Of a stretch of DNA of 64,000 nt, positions 9,967-18,163 are shown piece after piece. This DNA is from UBA5189 sp035631615 (GTDB taxonomy: Bacteria; Chloroflexota; Limnocylindria; Limnocylindrales; CSP1-4), in contig DASQIK010000016.1 of the NCBI GenBank assembly GCA_035631615.1, positions 1 through 64,000 on the forward strand, written 5' to 3'. Under the pieces are notes generated by a model that worked only from the letters and a program-made list of their open reading frames with translations, searched no databases and had not been told where the DNA came from. Positions within the stretch are counted from its first letter, which is position 1. The number at the start of each line of letters is the position of its first letter. The position numbers and the translations under genes were made by a program.

Positions 9967-11382
9967 ATGGCGACCGCCGCACCAGCAAGGGCCGAGGGCC
10001 ACGTCATCCAGATCACCGGGCCGGTGGTCGACATCGAGTTCCCGGCCGGCCAGCTGCCGTCGATCCTCAACGCCGTCGAGATCGAGCGCGCGGGCCAGGA
10101 CCCGCTCGTCTGCGAGGTCGCCCAGCACCTGGGCAACAACTGGGTCCGAAGCGTCGCGATGACGACGACGGACGGCCTCGCCCGCGGCGCGAAGGTCACC
10201 GACACTGGTGCGCCGATCACGGTGCCCGTCGGCGAGGCGACGCTGGGCCGCGTGTTCGACGTCCTCGGGCACGCGATCGACGGCAAGGGCGAGGTCTCCG
10301 CGGACGTCTACCTCCCGATTCACCGCGACCCGCCCGCGTTCGACGACCAGGTCACCGAGGTCGAGCTGTTCGAGACCGGCCTCAAGATCATCGACCTGAT
10401 CTGCCCGTTCAAGAAGGGCGGCAAGGTCGGCATCTTCGGCGGCGCCGGCGTCGGCAAGACGGTCATCATCCAGGAGCTGATCCGCAACGTCGCCCAGGAG
10501 CACGCCGGCGTGTCGGTGTTCGCCGGGGTCGGCGAGCGGTCGCGCGAGGGCAACGACCTCATCCACGAGATGACCGAGTCGGGCGTCATCGCGAAGACCG
10601 CGTTCGTGTTCGGCCAGATGAACGAGCCGCCCGGCGCCCGCCAGCGCGTCGGCCTCACGGGCCTGACCATGGCCGAGTACTTCCGGGACGTGGAGGGTCG
10701 CGACGTCCTCCTGTTCATCGACAACATCTTCCGGTTCACCCAGGCGGGCTCGGAGGTGTCGGCGCTGCTCGGCCGGATGCCGTCGGCGGTCGGCTACCAG
10801 CCGAACCTCGCCACCGAGATGGCCGCCCTGCAGGAGCGGATCACGTCGACGAAGAAAGGTTCGATCACGTCGCTCCAGGCGGTCTTCGTGCCGGCGGACG
10901 ACTACACCGACCCCGCCCCGGCGACGACGTTCGCCCACCTCGACTCCACGATCCGCCTCGAGCGCAACATCGCCGAGCTCGGCATCTACCCGGCGGTCGA
11001 CCCGCTGACCTCGACCTCGCGCGTCCTCGATCCGCTGGTCGTCGGCCAGGAGCACTACGACGTCGCGCGCGAGACGCAGCGCGTCCTCCAGCGCTACCGC
11101 GACCTCCAGGACATCATCGCCATCCTCGGCATCGACGAGCTGTCCGAGGAGGACAAGACGACCGTCGCGCGAGCGCGCCGGCTCCAGCGCTTCGCCAGCC
11201 ACCCGATGTTCGTCGCGGAGGTCTTCACCGGCCGTCCCGGGAAGTACGTGCCGATGAAGGACACCGTCGCGTCGTTCAAGGAGATCCTCGAGGGCAAGGC
11301 GGACACCCTGCCGGAGCAGGCATTCTTCCTAGCCGGCACGATGGACGACGTGCGCGAATCCGCCGCGAAGCTGAACGCCTGA
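9967..11382 (+). CDS. atpD: ATP synthase F1 subunit beta
   Basis: A 471-aa catalytic subunit. The P-loop GGAGVGKT lies at residues 158-165, GERSREGNDL and the Walker B region DVLLFIDNIFRFTQAGSEVSALLGRMPSAVGYQP are intact, and the C-terminal DELSEEDK segment corresponds to the DELSEED lever. ATG 9967 has AGGAGGG upstream at 9949-9955. The stop overlaps the atpC start. Confidence 0.98.
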   Translation: MATAAPARAEGHVIQITGPVVDIEFPAGQLPSILNAVEIERAGQDPLVCEVAQHLGNNWVRSVAMTTTDGLARGAKVTDTGAPITVPVGEATLGRVFDVLGHAIDGKGEVSADVYLPIHRDPPAFDDQVTEVELFETGLKIIDLICPFKKGGKVGIFGGAGVGKTVIIQELIRNVAQEHAGVSVFAGVGERSREGNDLIHEMTESGVIAKTAFVFGQMNEPPGARQRVGLTGLTMAEYFRDVEGRDVLLFIDNIFRFTQAGSEVSALLGRMPSAVGYQPNLATEMAALQERITSTKKGSITSLQAVFVPADDYTDPAPATTFAHLDSTIRLERNIAELGIYPAVDPLTSTSRVLDPLVVGQEHYDVARETQRVLQRYRDLQDIIAILGIDELSEEDKTTVARARRLQRFASHPMFVAEVFTGRPGKYVPMKDTVASFKEILEGKADTLPEQAFFLAGTMDDVRESAAKLNA

Positions 11383-11810
11383 TGCCCATCCAGCTCGAGA
11401 TCGTCACGCCCGAGAAGCTCGCGTACAGCGACACGGTCGACGCCGTGGTGCTCCCGGGTGGGGATGGCGAGATGGGCGTCCTGCCCCATCACGCACCGCT
11501 GATCTCGACCCTCGGGATCGGCGAGCTGCGCATTCGCAAGGGCGGCGAGGAGGACCATTTCGCGATCGTCGGCGGCTTCGTCCAGGTCCGGCCCGACAAG
11601 GTCGTGGTCATGGCCGAGACGGCCGACATGGCGTCGGAGATCGACCTCGAGAAGGCCCAGGAGGCGCGCCGCGAGGCCGAGAAGGCCCTGGAATCCGGCT
11701 TCCAGGAGGGGGCCGATCTGGCCATGGCGCGGGCATCCCTCCAGCAGGCACTCTTGCGCATCCGGGTCGCGGAGCGCCGCCGTCACGAGGGCTCGCGCAG
11801 GCGGGTCTAA
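11382..11810 (+). CDS. atpC: ATP synthase F1 subunit epsilon
   Basis: A 142-aa rotor and regulatory subunit with the N-terminal beta sandwich (QLEIVTPEKLAYSD, LPGGDGEMGVLPHHAPLIS) and a C-terminal helical arm. ATG 11382 shares a base with the atpD stop (TGATG). It closes the ATP synthase set; the next gene follows after 60 bases, with only a weak inverted repeat (ATCTT/AAGAT) between. Confidence 0.96.
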   Translation: MPIQLEIVTPEKLAYSDTVDAVVLPGGDGEMGVLPHHAPLISTLGIGELRIRKGGEEDHFAIVGGFVQVRPDKVVVMAETADMASEIDLEKAQEARREAEKALESGFQEGADLAMARASLQQALLRIRVAERRRHEGSRRRV

Positions 11811-11870
11811 GCGATCTTCGGCGCAAGATGCAAAGTCACACTGAGGTTGCCTGCCCGTTGAGCGCATTCC

Positions 11871-13214
11871 ATGGCTGACGCAAGGCCGTTCCACTGGGAG
11901 TACGAAGCCCCGCCGGTCGCGCCGGAGCGCTACCTCGTGACCGGTGGCACCCCGCTCGAGGGCACGATCCGGGTCAGCGGCGCGAAGAACGCCGCCCTCA
12001 AGATGCTCGCTGCCGCGACGCTCACCGGCGAGCGCTGCCGGTTCAGCAACGTGCCCGAGATCGAGGACGTCCGCGCGATGACCGAGACCCTCTCGGACCT
12101 GGGCGTGGTCGTCGACCACCCCGAGCCGAACGTCTACGAGGTCTCGGCGGGCGACGTCGACTGGCTGTTCGTGCCACTCGAGGCCGCGGCCAAGATGCGC
12201 GCGAGCTTCATGCTCCTCGGGCCGCTCCTGTCGCGCTTCGGCGAGGTCGTGATCAGCAACCCCGGCGGCGACCGGATCGGGCGCCGCCCGGTCGACCTGC
12301 ACGTCGACGCGATGCGGGCCATGGGCGCCACGATCGACTACCGCTACGGCTACTACTACGCGAAGGCGAACGGCAAGCTGCGCGGCGCCGAGATCCGGTT
12401 CCCGATCGTGTCGGTGATGGGCACCGAGAACGCGATGCTCGCCGCGACGCTCGCCGACGGCCACACGGTCATCCGCCCTGCTGCGCAGGAGCCCGAGGTC
12501 GACGACCTGATCGTCTTCCTCCAGAAGATGGGCGCCGACGTCGCGCGGACCTACCCCGACACGATCGAGGTCAACGGCAAGCGTCGGCTTCGCGGCGCCG
12601 AGCACAGGATCATGCCGGACCGGATCGAGGCCGGCACGTTCGCGATCGCGGCGGGCGTCACCGGCGGCCATGTCACCCTCGAGGGCGCCGACTGCGACAC
12701 GATGAACGCACTGGTGGAGGTGCTCGGGAGCGCGGGCCTGGCAGTGGACTGCGGACCCGGCCGGATGGAGGTGGACGCACGCGCGCTCGGGCCGCGTGGC
12801 GTGAAGCCCGTCGACATCGCGACAGGGGCGTATCCGGGCCTCGCGACCGACATCCAGCCGCCGACCACGGTCCTCCTCACCCAGGCGACCGGCGACTCGC
12901 GGGTGCACGAGGCGATCTTCGAGGACCGCCTGGAGTGGACCGGGGAGCTCGCCAAGATGGGCGCGAAGATCGACCTCAAGGGGCCGCAGGACGCAATCGT
13001 GCACGGGCCCGCCAGGCTCCGCGCCGCGACCGTGGAGATCTCCGACCTGCGTGCCGGCGCGTCGCTCATCCTGGCCGCGCTGGCGGCCAGCGGCACCTCG
13101 TCGATCGGGGGCGCCCACCACGTGCGGCGCGGGTATGAGAACATCGAGCGGAAATTCCTGGACCTCGGCGCCAGGATCGAGCGCGTCCAGGAAGGGGTCA
13201 GTACGCCCGCATGA
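11871..13214 (+). CDS. murA: UDP-N-acetylglucosamine 1-carboxyvinyltransferase with Asp at the catalytic Cys position
   Basis: A 447-aa EPSP-synthase-fold enzyme that commits UDP-GlcNAc to peptidoglycan by adding enolpyruvate. GAKNAALK (37-44) carries the conserved lysine, and GRRPVDLH (137-144) follows the active-site loop. The loop reads NPGGDRIG: D134 (codon 12270-12272) occupies the place of the usual catalytic Cys (Cys115 in E. coli). MurA enzymes with Asp here, as in Mycobacterium tuberculosis, are active and intrinsically insensitive to fosfomycin, which alkylates the Cys. An N-terminal extension of about 20 residues precedes the core. The stop overlaps the mreB start (ATGA). Confidence 0.95.
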   Translation: MADARPFHWEYEAPPVAPERYLVTGGTPLEGTIRVSGAKNAALKMLAAATLTGERCRFSNVPEIEDVRAMTETLSDLGVVVDHPEPNVYEVSAGDVDWLFVPLEAAAKMRASFMLLGPLLSRFGEVVISNPGGDRIGRRPVDLHVDAMRAMGATIDYRYGYYYAKANGKLRGAEIRFPIVSVMGTENAMLAATLADGHTVIRPAAQEPEVDDLIVFLQKMGADVARTYPDTIEVNGKRRLRGAEHRIMPDRIEAGTFAIAAGVTGGHVTLEGADCDTMNALVEVLGSAGLAVDCGPGRMEVDARALGPRGVKPVDIATGAYPGLATDIQPPTTVLLTQATGDSRVHEAIFEDRLEWTGELAKMGAKIDLKGPQDAIVHGPARLRAATVEISDLRAGASLILAALAASGTSSIGGAHHVRRGYENIERKFLDLGARIERVQEGVSTPA

Positions 13215-14215
13215 ACATCGGCATCGATCTCGGCACGGCCAACGTCCTGGTGCACGTCGAAGGCAAGGGCATCGTGATCCAGGAGCCGTCGGTGGTCGCG
13301 GTCGACGACGATGGGCGGATCCGCGCGGTCGGCGAGGACGCGCGCGAGATGATCGGGCGCACGCCGGGCAACATCCACGCGATCCGGCCGATGAAGGACG
13401 GCGTCATCGCCGACTACGTCATCACCGAGGCGATGCTCCGGTTCTTCATCAACAAGGCAACGGCCGGCCGCATGCGCATGCGCCTCAGCGGCCCGATCGT
13501 GATGATCTCGGTGCCGGCGGGCGTCACCTCGGTCGAGAAGCGGGCGGTCAAGGACGCGGCCCTCAAGGCGGGCGCCAAGGAGGCGTACCTGATCGAGGAG
13601 CCCCTCGCCGCCGCGATCGGCGCCAACGTGCCGATCTCGGGGCCGTCCGGGAACATGGTCATCGACATCGGCGGCGGCACGAGCGAGGTCGCGGTCATCG
13701 CCCTCGGCGGGATCGTCGTGTCGACCTCCCTGCGGGTCGGCGGGAACCGGTTCGACGAGTCGATCGCCTCGTACATCCGCAAGAAGTACAACCTGATGAT
13801 CGGCGAGCGCACCGCGGAAGAGGTCAAGATCACGATCGGGACCGCGCTCCCGCTCGAGCGCGAGCTGTCGATGGAGGTCCGCGGCCGCGACCTGATCGCG
13901 GGCCTGCCGCGGACGATCCCGATCACCTCGTCAGAGGTCATGGAGGCGATCGAGCTGCCGCTGCAGCAGCTCGTTGCCGCCGTCCGGCACGTCCTCGAGC
14001 AGACACCCCCGGAGCTGTCGAGCGACATCATCGACAAGGGCATGGTCATGTCCGGCGGCGGCGCGCTCCTGCGCAACATCGACAAGCTGCTGACCCAGGT
14101 CACCGGCGTCCCCTGCCACGTCGCGGAGAACGCGCTGAACTGTGTCGCCCTCGGGACCGGCGAGGCGCTCAAGCACTACGACTTCTTCAAGAAGTCGCTC
14201 GTCCAGAGCATCTAG
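13211..14215 (+). CDS. mreB: Rod-shape determining protein MreB
   Basis: A 334-aa bacterial actin. The phosphate-1 loop is IGIDLGTANVLVHVEGKGI, phosphate-2 is VIDIGGGTSEVAVIALGGI and the adenosine segment MSGGGALLRNIDKLL is intact. It forms membrane-associated filaments that steer wall synthesis. It is translationally coupled to murA by a 4-base overlap. mreC, mreD, rodA and pbp2 do not follow, unlike most mre operons. An Mbl-type paralogue is possible. Confidence 0.96.
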   Translation: MNIGIDLGTANVLVHVEGKGIVIQEPSVVAVDDDGRIRAVGEDAREMIGRTPGNIHAIRPMKDGVIADYVITEAMLRFFINKATAGRMRMRLSGPIVMISVPAGVTSVEKRAVKDAALKAGAKEAYLIEEPLAAAIGANVPISGPSGNMVIDIGGGTSEVAVIALGGIVVSTSLRVGGNRFDESIASYIRKKYNLMIGERTAEEVKITIGTALPLERELSMEVRGRDLIAGLPRTIPITSSEVMEAIELPLQQLVAAVRHVLEQTPPELSSDIIDKGMVMSGGGALLRNIDKLLTQVTGVPCHVAENALNCVALGTGEALKHYDFFKKSLVQSI

Positions 14216-14226
14216 GAAGCGCCACG

Positions 14227-14970
14227 CTGACCGATCCGCGCGCCGATCGGCCTTCCGGCCCCCGCGCATTCGTCGACCTGCACTGCCACACGTCGGCGAG
14301 CTTCGACTCGCTGTCGACGCAGGGCGCGGTCGTGCGCGCGGCAGTGGCACGGGGCGTGACCCATCTGGCCATCACCGACCACGACAGGATCGACGGTGCG
14401 CTCGTGGCGCAGACGCTCGCCGAAACCGAGGCGCCGGGGCTGCACGTGATCGTCGGCCAGGAGATCCGGACGCCAGCGGGCGACCTGATCGGGGTCTACC
14501 TCCGCGAGCCGATCCGGCCCGGGCTCGCACCCCTCGACGCGGTTGCCGCCGTGCATGCCCAGGGCGGCCTCGTCGGCATCGCCCACCCGTTCGATCGATT
14601 TCGCGGCTCGGTCGGAAAGGGCGAGGCAGGCGCGCTTGAAGTGCTCGCCGCGGCCGTCGACTGGATCGAGACCTGGAATGCGCGGCTCATGGTCGGCGAC
14701 GGGAACGGCCGCGCGGCCGAGCTCGCCGCGCGACTCGGCGTGCCCGGCGTCGCGGTGTCCGATGCGCATACGACCATCGAGGTCGGGATCGCTTCGACCA
14801 TCATGACCGGCGACCCGTCGACCGCCGACGGGCTGCGCGCGGCGCTCGCCGGCCCACTCGAGCTCGTGACGGGTCGCGCCTCGGCCTACGTCCGCCTGAT
14901 CACGCCCGCGGCGGTGCTGATCCAGCGTGCACGGCGCCGCGGCCGCGTCCGCCCGGCGGCGGTCGTCTGA
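14227..14970 (+). CDS. PHP-domain metal-dependent phosphoesterase, apparent CTG start
   Basis: A protein of about 247 aa with the PHP metal-binding set: DLHCHTSASFDS, ITDHDRIDG, GIAHPFDRFRG and AVSDAHT. It resembles the YciV/RNase AM-like branch, which acts on nucleotide phosphoesters; the true substrate is unknown. The first motif begins 16 residues in, and between the mreB stop and that motif the frame has no ATG, GTG or TTG. CTG 14227 is the only plausible initiator there, with AGGAAG at 14214-14219 placed 7 bases upstream. Initiation further upstream inside mreB is the alternative. The TGA overlaps the ATG of the next gene. Confidence 0.85.
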   Translation: MTDPRADRPSGPRAFVDLHCHTSASFDSLSTQGAVVRAAVARGVTHLAITDHDRIDGALVAQTLAETEAPGLHVIVGQEIRTPAGDLIGVYLREPIRPGLAPLDAVAAVHAQGGLVGIAHPFDRFRGSVGKGEAGALEVLAAAVDWIETWNARLMVGDGNGRAAELAARLGVPGVAVSDAHTTIEVGIASTIMTGDPSTADGLRAALAGPLELVTGRASAYVRLITPAAVLIQRARRRGRVRPAAVV

Positions 14971-16043
14971 TGGCGGACGAGCCGACGCCGGCACCCGAGG
15001 CCGAGGTCCGGGCGGACCAGCTGTCGCTCGTGGCGCGGCTCCGCCAGCCGCGGACGATCATCTCGCTCGTCCTGCCGATCGTGCTCCTCGCGCTGTTCGC
15101 GAAGAGCCTGCCAGGCTTCAAGCTCGAGGAGCTGCCCGGCAAGATCCTCGGCTCGAACCCCTGGCTGCTGCTCGGCGCATTCGTGATCTTCTACGCGGGC
15201 TTCCCGCTGCGCGGGCTGCGCTGGGCGATGCTCGTGCACCGGAGCGGCTTCCCGCTCACCGTTCGCGACTCGACCGAGATCATCTTCCTGTCGTGGCTGG
15301 TCAACTGCCTGGTCCCGGCCAAGCTCGGCGACGTGTATCGGGCGTACCTGCTCAAGATCAACAGCCCGGTCTCGCTTTCGCGCACGTTCGGGACCGTGTT
15401 CATCGAGCGCATCCTCGACCTGTTCGCGATCGTCGTCCTGGGCCTCGCGGCCGGCTTCGTGTCGTTCCGGAGCGGCCTGCCGTCGGACGTGCAGCTCGTG
15501 TTCCTGATCGGCGTCGTGTTCGTGCTCGTGCTCGCCGGCGGGCTGCTGACCATGCGCAACTTCGGCCGGCGGATCATCACCCGCTTGCCGCTCCCGCACC
15601 GGGTGCTCGAGTTCTACGACCGGTTCGAGGAGGGCGTGTTCTCGTCGATCGGGCTCTCGGTCTTGCCGCGGCTGGTGATCGTGACCGGCCTGATCTGGGG
15701 CACCGAGGCCATGCGCCTGTATCTCGTCGTCGAGGCCCTCCGGCTGCCCGGCTTGCACCTCGGCATCAGCGGGGCGTTCTTCGTGGCGCTGTCGGCCTCG
15801 CTCCTGACGGCCGTGCCGCTGACGCCGGCCGGGATCGGGTTCGTCGAGACCGGCGTGGTCGGCCTGCTGACCCTGGTCTACGCGGTGTCCAACACCGACG
15901 CGCTCGCGATCACCCTCGTCGATCGGGCGATCAGCGTCCTCTCGATCATCATCCTCGGCTCGATCGCCTACGCCATCTCGCCCAAGCGGCGCGGCCTCGG
16001 CGTGACCATGGCCGACCCTCCGAGCGCTGCGGCGCCCGCGTGA
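14970..16043 (+). CDS. Integral membrane protein, lysylphosphatidylglycerol synthase TM region / UPF0104 (AglD-like)
   Basis: A 357-aa protein with about eight hydrophobic helices. The segment AGFPLRGLRWAMLV and the glycine/proline-rich TAVPLTPAGIGFVETG near the C-terminus match the flippase-like UPF0104 family, which includes the membrane half of MprF and archaeal AglD. Members are linked to lipid or lipid-linked sugar handling; the substrate cannot be told. ATG 14970 overlaps the PHP stop, so it is the last gene of the murA-mreB-PHP run. Confidence 0.8.
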   Translation: MADEPTPAPEAEVRADQLSLVARLRQPRTIISLVLPIVLLALFAKSLPGFKLEELPGKILGSNPWLLLGAFVIFYAGFPLRGLRWAMLVHRSGFPLTVRDSTEIIFLSWLVNCLVPAKLGDVYRAYLLKINSPVSLSRTFGTVFIERILDLFAIVVLGLAAGFVSFRSGLPSDVQLVFLIGVVFVLVLAGGLLTMRNFGRRIITRLPLPHRVLEFYDRFEEGVFSSIGLSVLPRLVIVTGLIWGTEAMRLYLVVEALRLPGLHLGISGAFFVALSASLLTAVPLTPAGIGFVETGVVGLLTLVYAVSNTDALAITLVDRAISVLSIIILGSIAYAISPKRRGLGVTMADPPSAAAPA

Positions 16044-16059
16044 GGCCGGGAATCGAACG

Positions 16060-16083
16060 ACCCCGGTCGCCGGAGGGGTCGGT
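16060..16083 (+). terminator. Possible terminator hairpin after the AglD-like gene
   Basis: GACCCC and GGGGTC flank a 10-base GC-rich loop shortly after the stop at 16043. There is no clear T-tract, so the call is weak. Region 16044-16295 otherwise shows no gene; part of it superficially resembles a tRNA T-arm, which I rejected. Confidence 0.3.
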
Positions 16084-16295
16084 CCATCGAGTGGTACCCC
16101 TGACAACGAGCGGTTGGCGAATCCGTCATTGACGTCCGCGATCGTGATGGTTCGGCGACTGTACCGGTCCCCACCGCTCGATTCCGCACCCCACCGGACC
16201 GAATCCCGTGCGTGGCGCGTTTTGTCGCCGTTTGGCGATGTCCCATGTACGAACGGGGGATATGGTCGGATTCGAGGCTAATCGAACATTCGGGC

Positions 16296-16847
16296 ATGAC
16301 CCGTACCAACGGCCGAGCTTTCAACGAGTGGCTGCGCGCCCAGCTGAAGGCCAAGAAGATGTCGCAGCGGCAGCTCGCACAGCAGTCGGGCGTCGACCAT
16401 TCGACGATCTCGCGACTGGTGCGCGGCGACCGGATGCCCTCCCTCGGCACCGCAACCAAGCTCGCCCGCGGCCTCCGCGAGCTGGGCGAGAATGACGACG
16501 GCCCGCAGTATCTCGGCCTCATGGGTGGTGGCGTCCAGAACCCCACCGCACGCGTCGAATACGCCCTCCGTGCAGACGAGGCGCTGAGCGAGGCGCAGGT
16601 GCGCCAGGTCATGGAGTACTACCTCGCCGTGCGGATGCGCCGCATGAGCGGCAACTACCAGACCGACACCGGCCACTACCAGCGCGCCGAGAATGGTCGC
16701 GTCGACCAGCGCTCGCTCGCATCGGCGGTCAACGGCCCGATCGTCTCCCGTCCGTCGCTCGTCTCGGGCGGCAGCCGCGTTGCGACCGAGTCACGTCCCC
16801 AGGCGACACCTCGACTCCGCCCCGTCCGCTCCTCGGACGGGTACTGA
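16296..16847 (+). CDS. XRE-family helix-turn-helix DNA-binding protein
   Basis: A 183-aa protein, if it starts at ATG 16296. Residues about 10-60 form a lambda-repressor-type HTH (LKAKKMSQRQLAQQSGVDHSTISRLVRGDRMPS). The remainder contains a short helical part (ADEALSEAQVRQVMEYYLAVRMRRMSG) and an arginine/serine-rich tail with no recognised domain. In-frame GTG 16212 and ATG 16245 would add 28 or 17 residues; neither has a convincing ribosome-binding site. It stands alone, downstream of the murA-mreB run and convergent with the glycosyltransferase gene at 17297. Target unknown. Confidence 0.82.
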   Translation: MTRTNGRAFNEWLRAQLKAKKMSQRQLAQQSGVDHSTISRLVRGDRMPSLGTATKLARGLRELGENDDGPQYLGLMGGGVQNPTARVEYALRADEALSEAQVRQVMEYYLAVRMRRMSGNYQTDTGHYQRAENGRVDQRSLASAVNGPIVSRPSLVSGGSRVATESRPQATPRLRPVRSSDGY

Positions 16848-16899
16848 CCAGCACATCAGGGTCCGAGGGCGTCCTCCACACCCTCGGCAACAGGGGCAG

Positions 16900-16932
16900 G
16901 CGAACGCCGGCGCTCGGGGCGCCGGCGTTCGC
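16900..16932 (+). terminator. Strong hairpin terminator after the XRE gene
   Basis: A perfect 13-bp stem, GCGAACGCCGGCG (16900-16912), loop CTCGGGG, CGCCGGCGTTCGC (16920-16932), followed by ATTTGTGG. It sits 52 bases past the XRE stop and can serve as a terminator for that gene. Confidence 0.75.
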
Positions 16933-16975
16933 ATTTGTGGCGGGAGACGTCCGGTTGGTCGGGATCGGTTGCCCT

Positions 16976-17291
16976 CCGGCCGACCCACGCCCACTTCGTG
17001 TGCGACTGTCGGCCTGCGGGCCACCGCTCCCGCCCACCCGAAGGTGATCCTCCACACCAATGCTCGCTTTTGGTCGTTGCCCTCCGGCCGACCGACGCCC
17101 ACTTCGTGTGCGACTGTCGGCCTGCGGGCGGACAGCCCAGAGCACGGTCACTCGCGCAGCCACGAGATGCTCACTTCAGCGGGATGACCGGCCGACCCAC
17201 GCCCACTTCGTGTGCGACTGTCGGCCTGCGGGCCACCGCTCCCGCCCACCCGCAGGTGATCCTCCATACCGATGCTCGCTTTGGTCGTTGC
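16976..17291. repeat. Cluster of three direct repeats (45-bp core, two full units of about 105 bp)
   Basis: A 45-bp core starting CCGGCCGAC and ending GGCCTGCGGG occurs at 16976-17020, 17084-17128 and 17188-17232. Copies one and three are followed by a further stretch of about 59 bp (17021-17080 and 17233-17291) that differs by only three substitutions and one indel. Copy two carries different downstream sequence. The core is an imperfect palindrome (GCCGAC...GTCGGC, with CAC...GTG inside). The last copy ends about 6 bases from the stop of the minus-strand gene. No coding sequence is supported across 16848-17296. Confidence 0.9.
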
Positions 17292-17296
17292 GGAAC

Positions 17297-18163
17297 TCAG
17301 GTGCGGCGGGCGATCCAGGCCTGGGCCTGGGCTCGGAGGGGGCCCCAGGCGGAGATGGCGAAGGCTGCCGTGAGCATTGCCAGGCCGACGAGCCAGAGGA
17401 CCGGGAGGCCAAGCATGGCGGCGACCGGGAGCGTCCAGGCGCGGTTCGTTCGGGCGCCCCAGATGACGAGCAGGGCAGCCGCCGGCAGGCGCACGAGGAG
17501 CGGGATCGGGACCCAGTAGGCGGTGCCGACGTCGGGTGAGACGCCGGTCGCGAGGACGTAGTCGAGCCAGGCCTTCCAGAGCCCCGGCGCGAGGACGAAG
17601 GCGATCGCCGAGATGATCGCGGTGACGCCGATCGCGGTGGCGAGGCGCCGCCACTCTCCTCGAGCGGCAAACCACAGCAGCCCGACGCCGACGGTCGGCT
17701 TCGTGAGCAGCGGGATCGCCCACAGCCCCGGCCGGCGCAGGGAGCCGACAACCGCGGCGCCCAGCAGCACGTGGATGTTCCCGAGGTACAGGTCCGACGC
17801 GACGACCGGGATGACCAGGAAGAGGAGCGCGAACGGTCCCGTCAGCCACAGCAGGGCAAAGCCGATCAGCAGCGTCCAGATCGCCTCGAAAACCTCGAAC
17901 GGCAGGTGGCCGAGCACGGAGAAGAACAGCGCGGCCGGCGGCGGATAGGTGAAGGCGTCGGTGGTGGCGATCGGGCGCGTGTAGGGGTTCGTCAGGTCGA
18001 CGACCCAGTAGGCGTGGGCGTCGCCCGCCGGGACCGGCCGGAAGATCGCGAACAGCACGAGCACCACGACGAACGCAACGCGAAGCGCCCGATCGAGCAG
18101 GCGGCGGTTGCGCCGGAGGATGGTCGTGAGCGAGGCGCCGGCGCGCGGCGAGGCGGTGATCAC
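17297..18163 (-). CDS. GT87-like (DUF2029) polyprenyl-phosphate-sugar glycosyltransferase
   Basis: A 288-aa polytopic membrane protein. It shows the pattern shared by all GT87-like genes in this window: an early HAYW motif with aspartate (GDAHAYWVVDL), TYPPPAALFF, YLGNIHVLL and LLTKPTVGVGLLWFAARGEW. GT87 members use polyprenyl-phosphate mannose or related donors outside the membrane. GTG 18163 overlaps the stop of the upstream gene (GTGA). It is the last gene of a long minus-strand run, and its 3' end abuts the repeat cluster. Sugar and acceptor unknown. Confidence 0.8.
   Translation of the reverse strand: MITASPRAGASLTTILRRNRRLLDRALRVAFVVVLVLFAIFRPVPAGDAHAYWVVDLTNPYTRPIATTDAFTYPPPAALFFSVLGHLPFEVFEAIWTLLIGFALLWLTGPFALLFLVIPVVASDLYLGNIHVLLGAAVVGSLRRPGLWAIPLLTKPTVGVGLLWFAARGEWRRLATAIGVTAIISAIAFVLAPGLWKAWLDYVLATGVSPDVGTAYWVPIPLLVRLPAAALLVIWGARTNRAWTLPVAAMLGLPVLWLVGLAMLTAAFAISAWGPLRAQAQAWIARRT

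Noticed and set aside
16044..16135. tRNA-like T-arm (GTTCGATTCC on the minus strand) after the AglD-like gene
   Set aside because: The T-stem would need an 11-base loop, and no matching acceptor or anticodon stem can be drawn. It is better explained by GC-rich hairpins.
16976..17291. CRISPR-like appearance of three repeats at about 105-bp spacing
   Set aside because: The sequence after repeats one and three is nearly the same, whereas CRISPR spacers are unique; there are only three copies, the intervals are about 60 bp and no cas gene is near.
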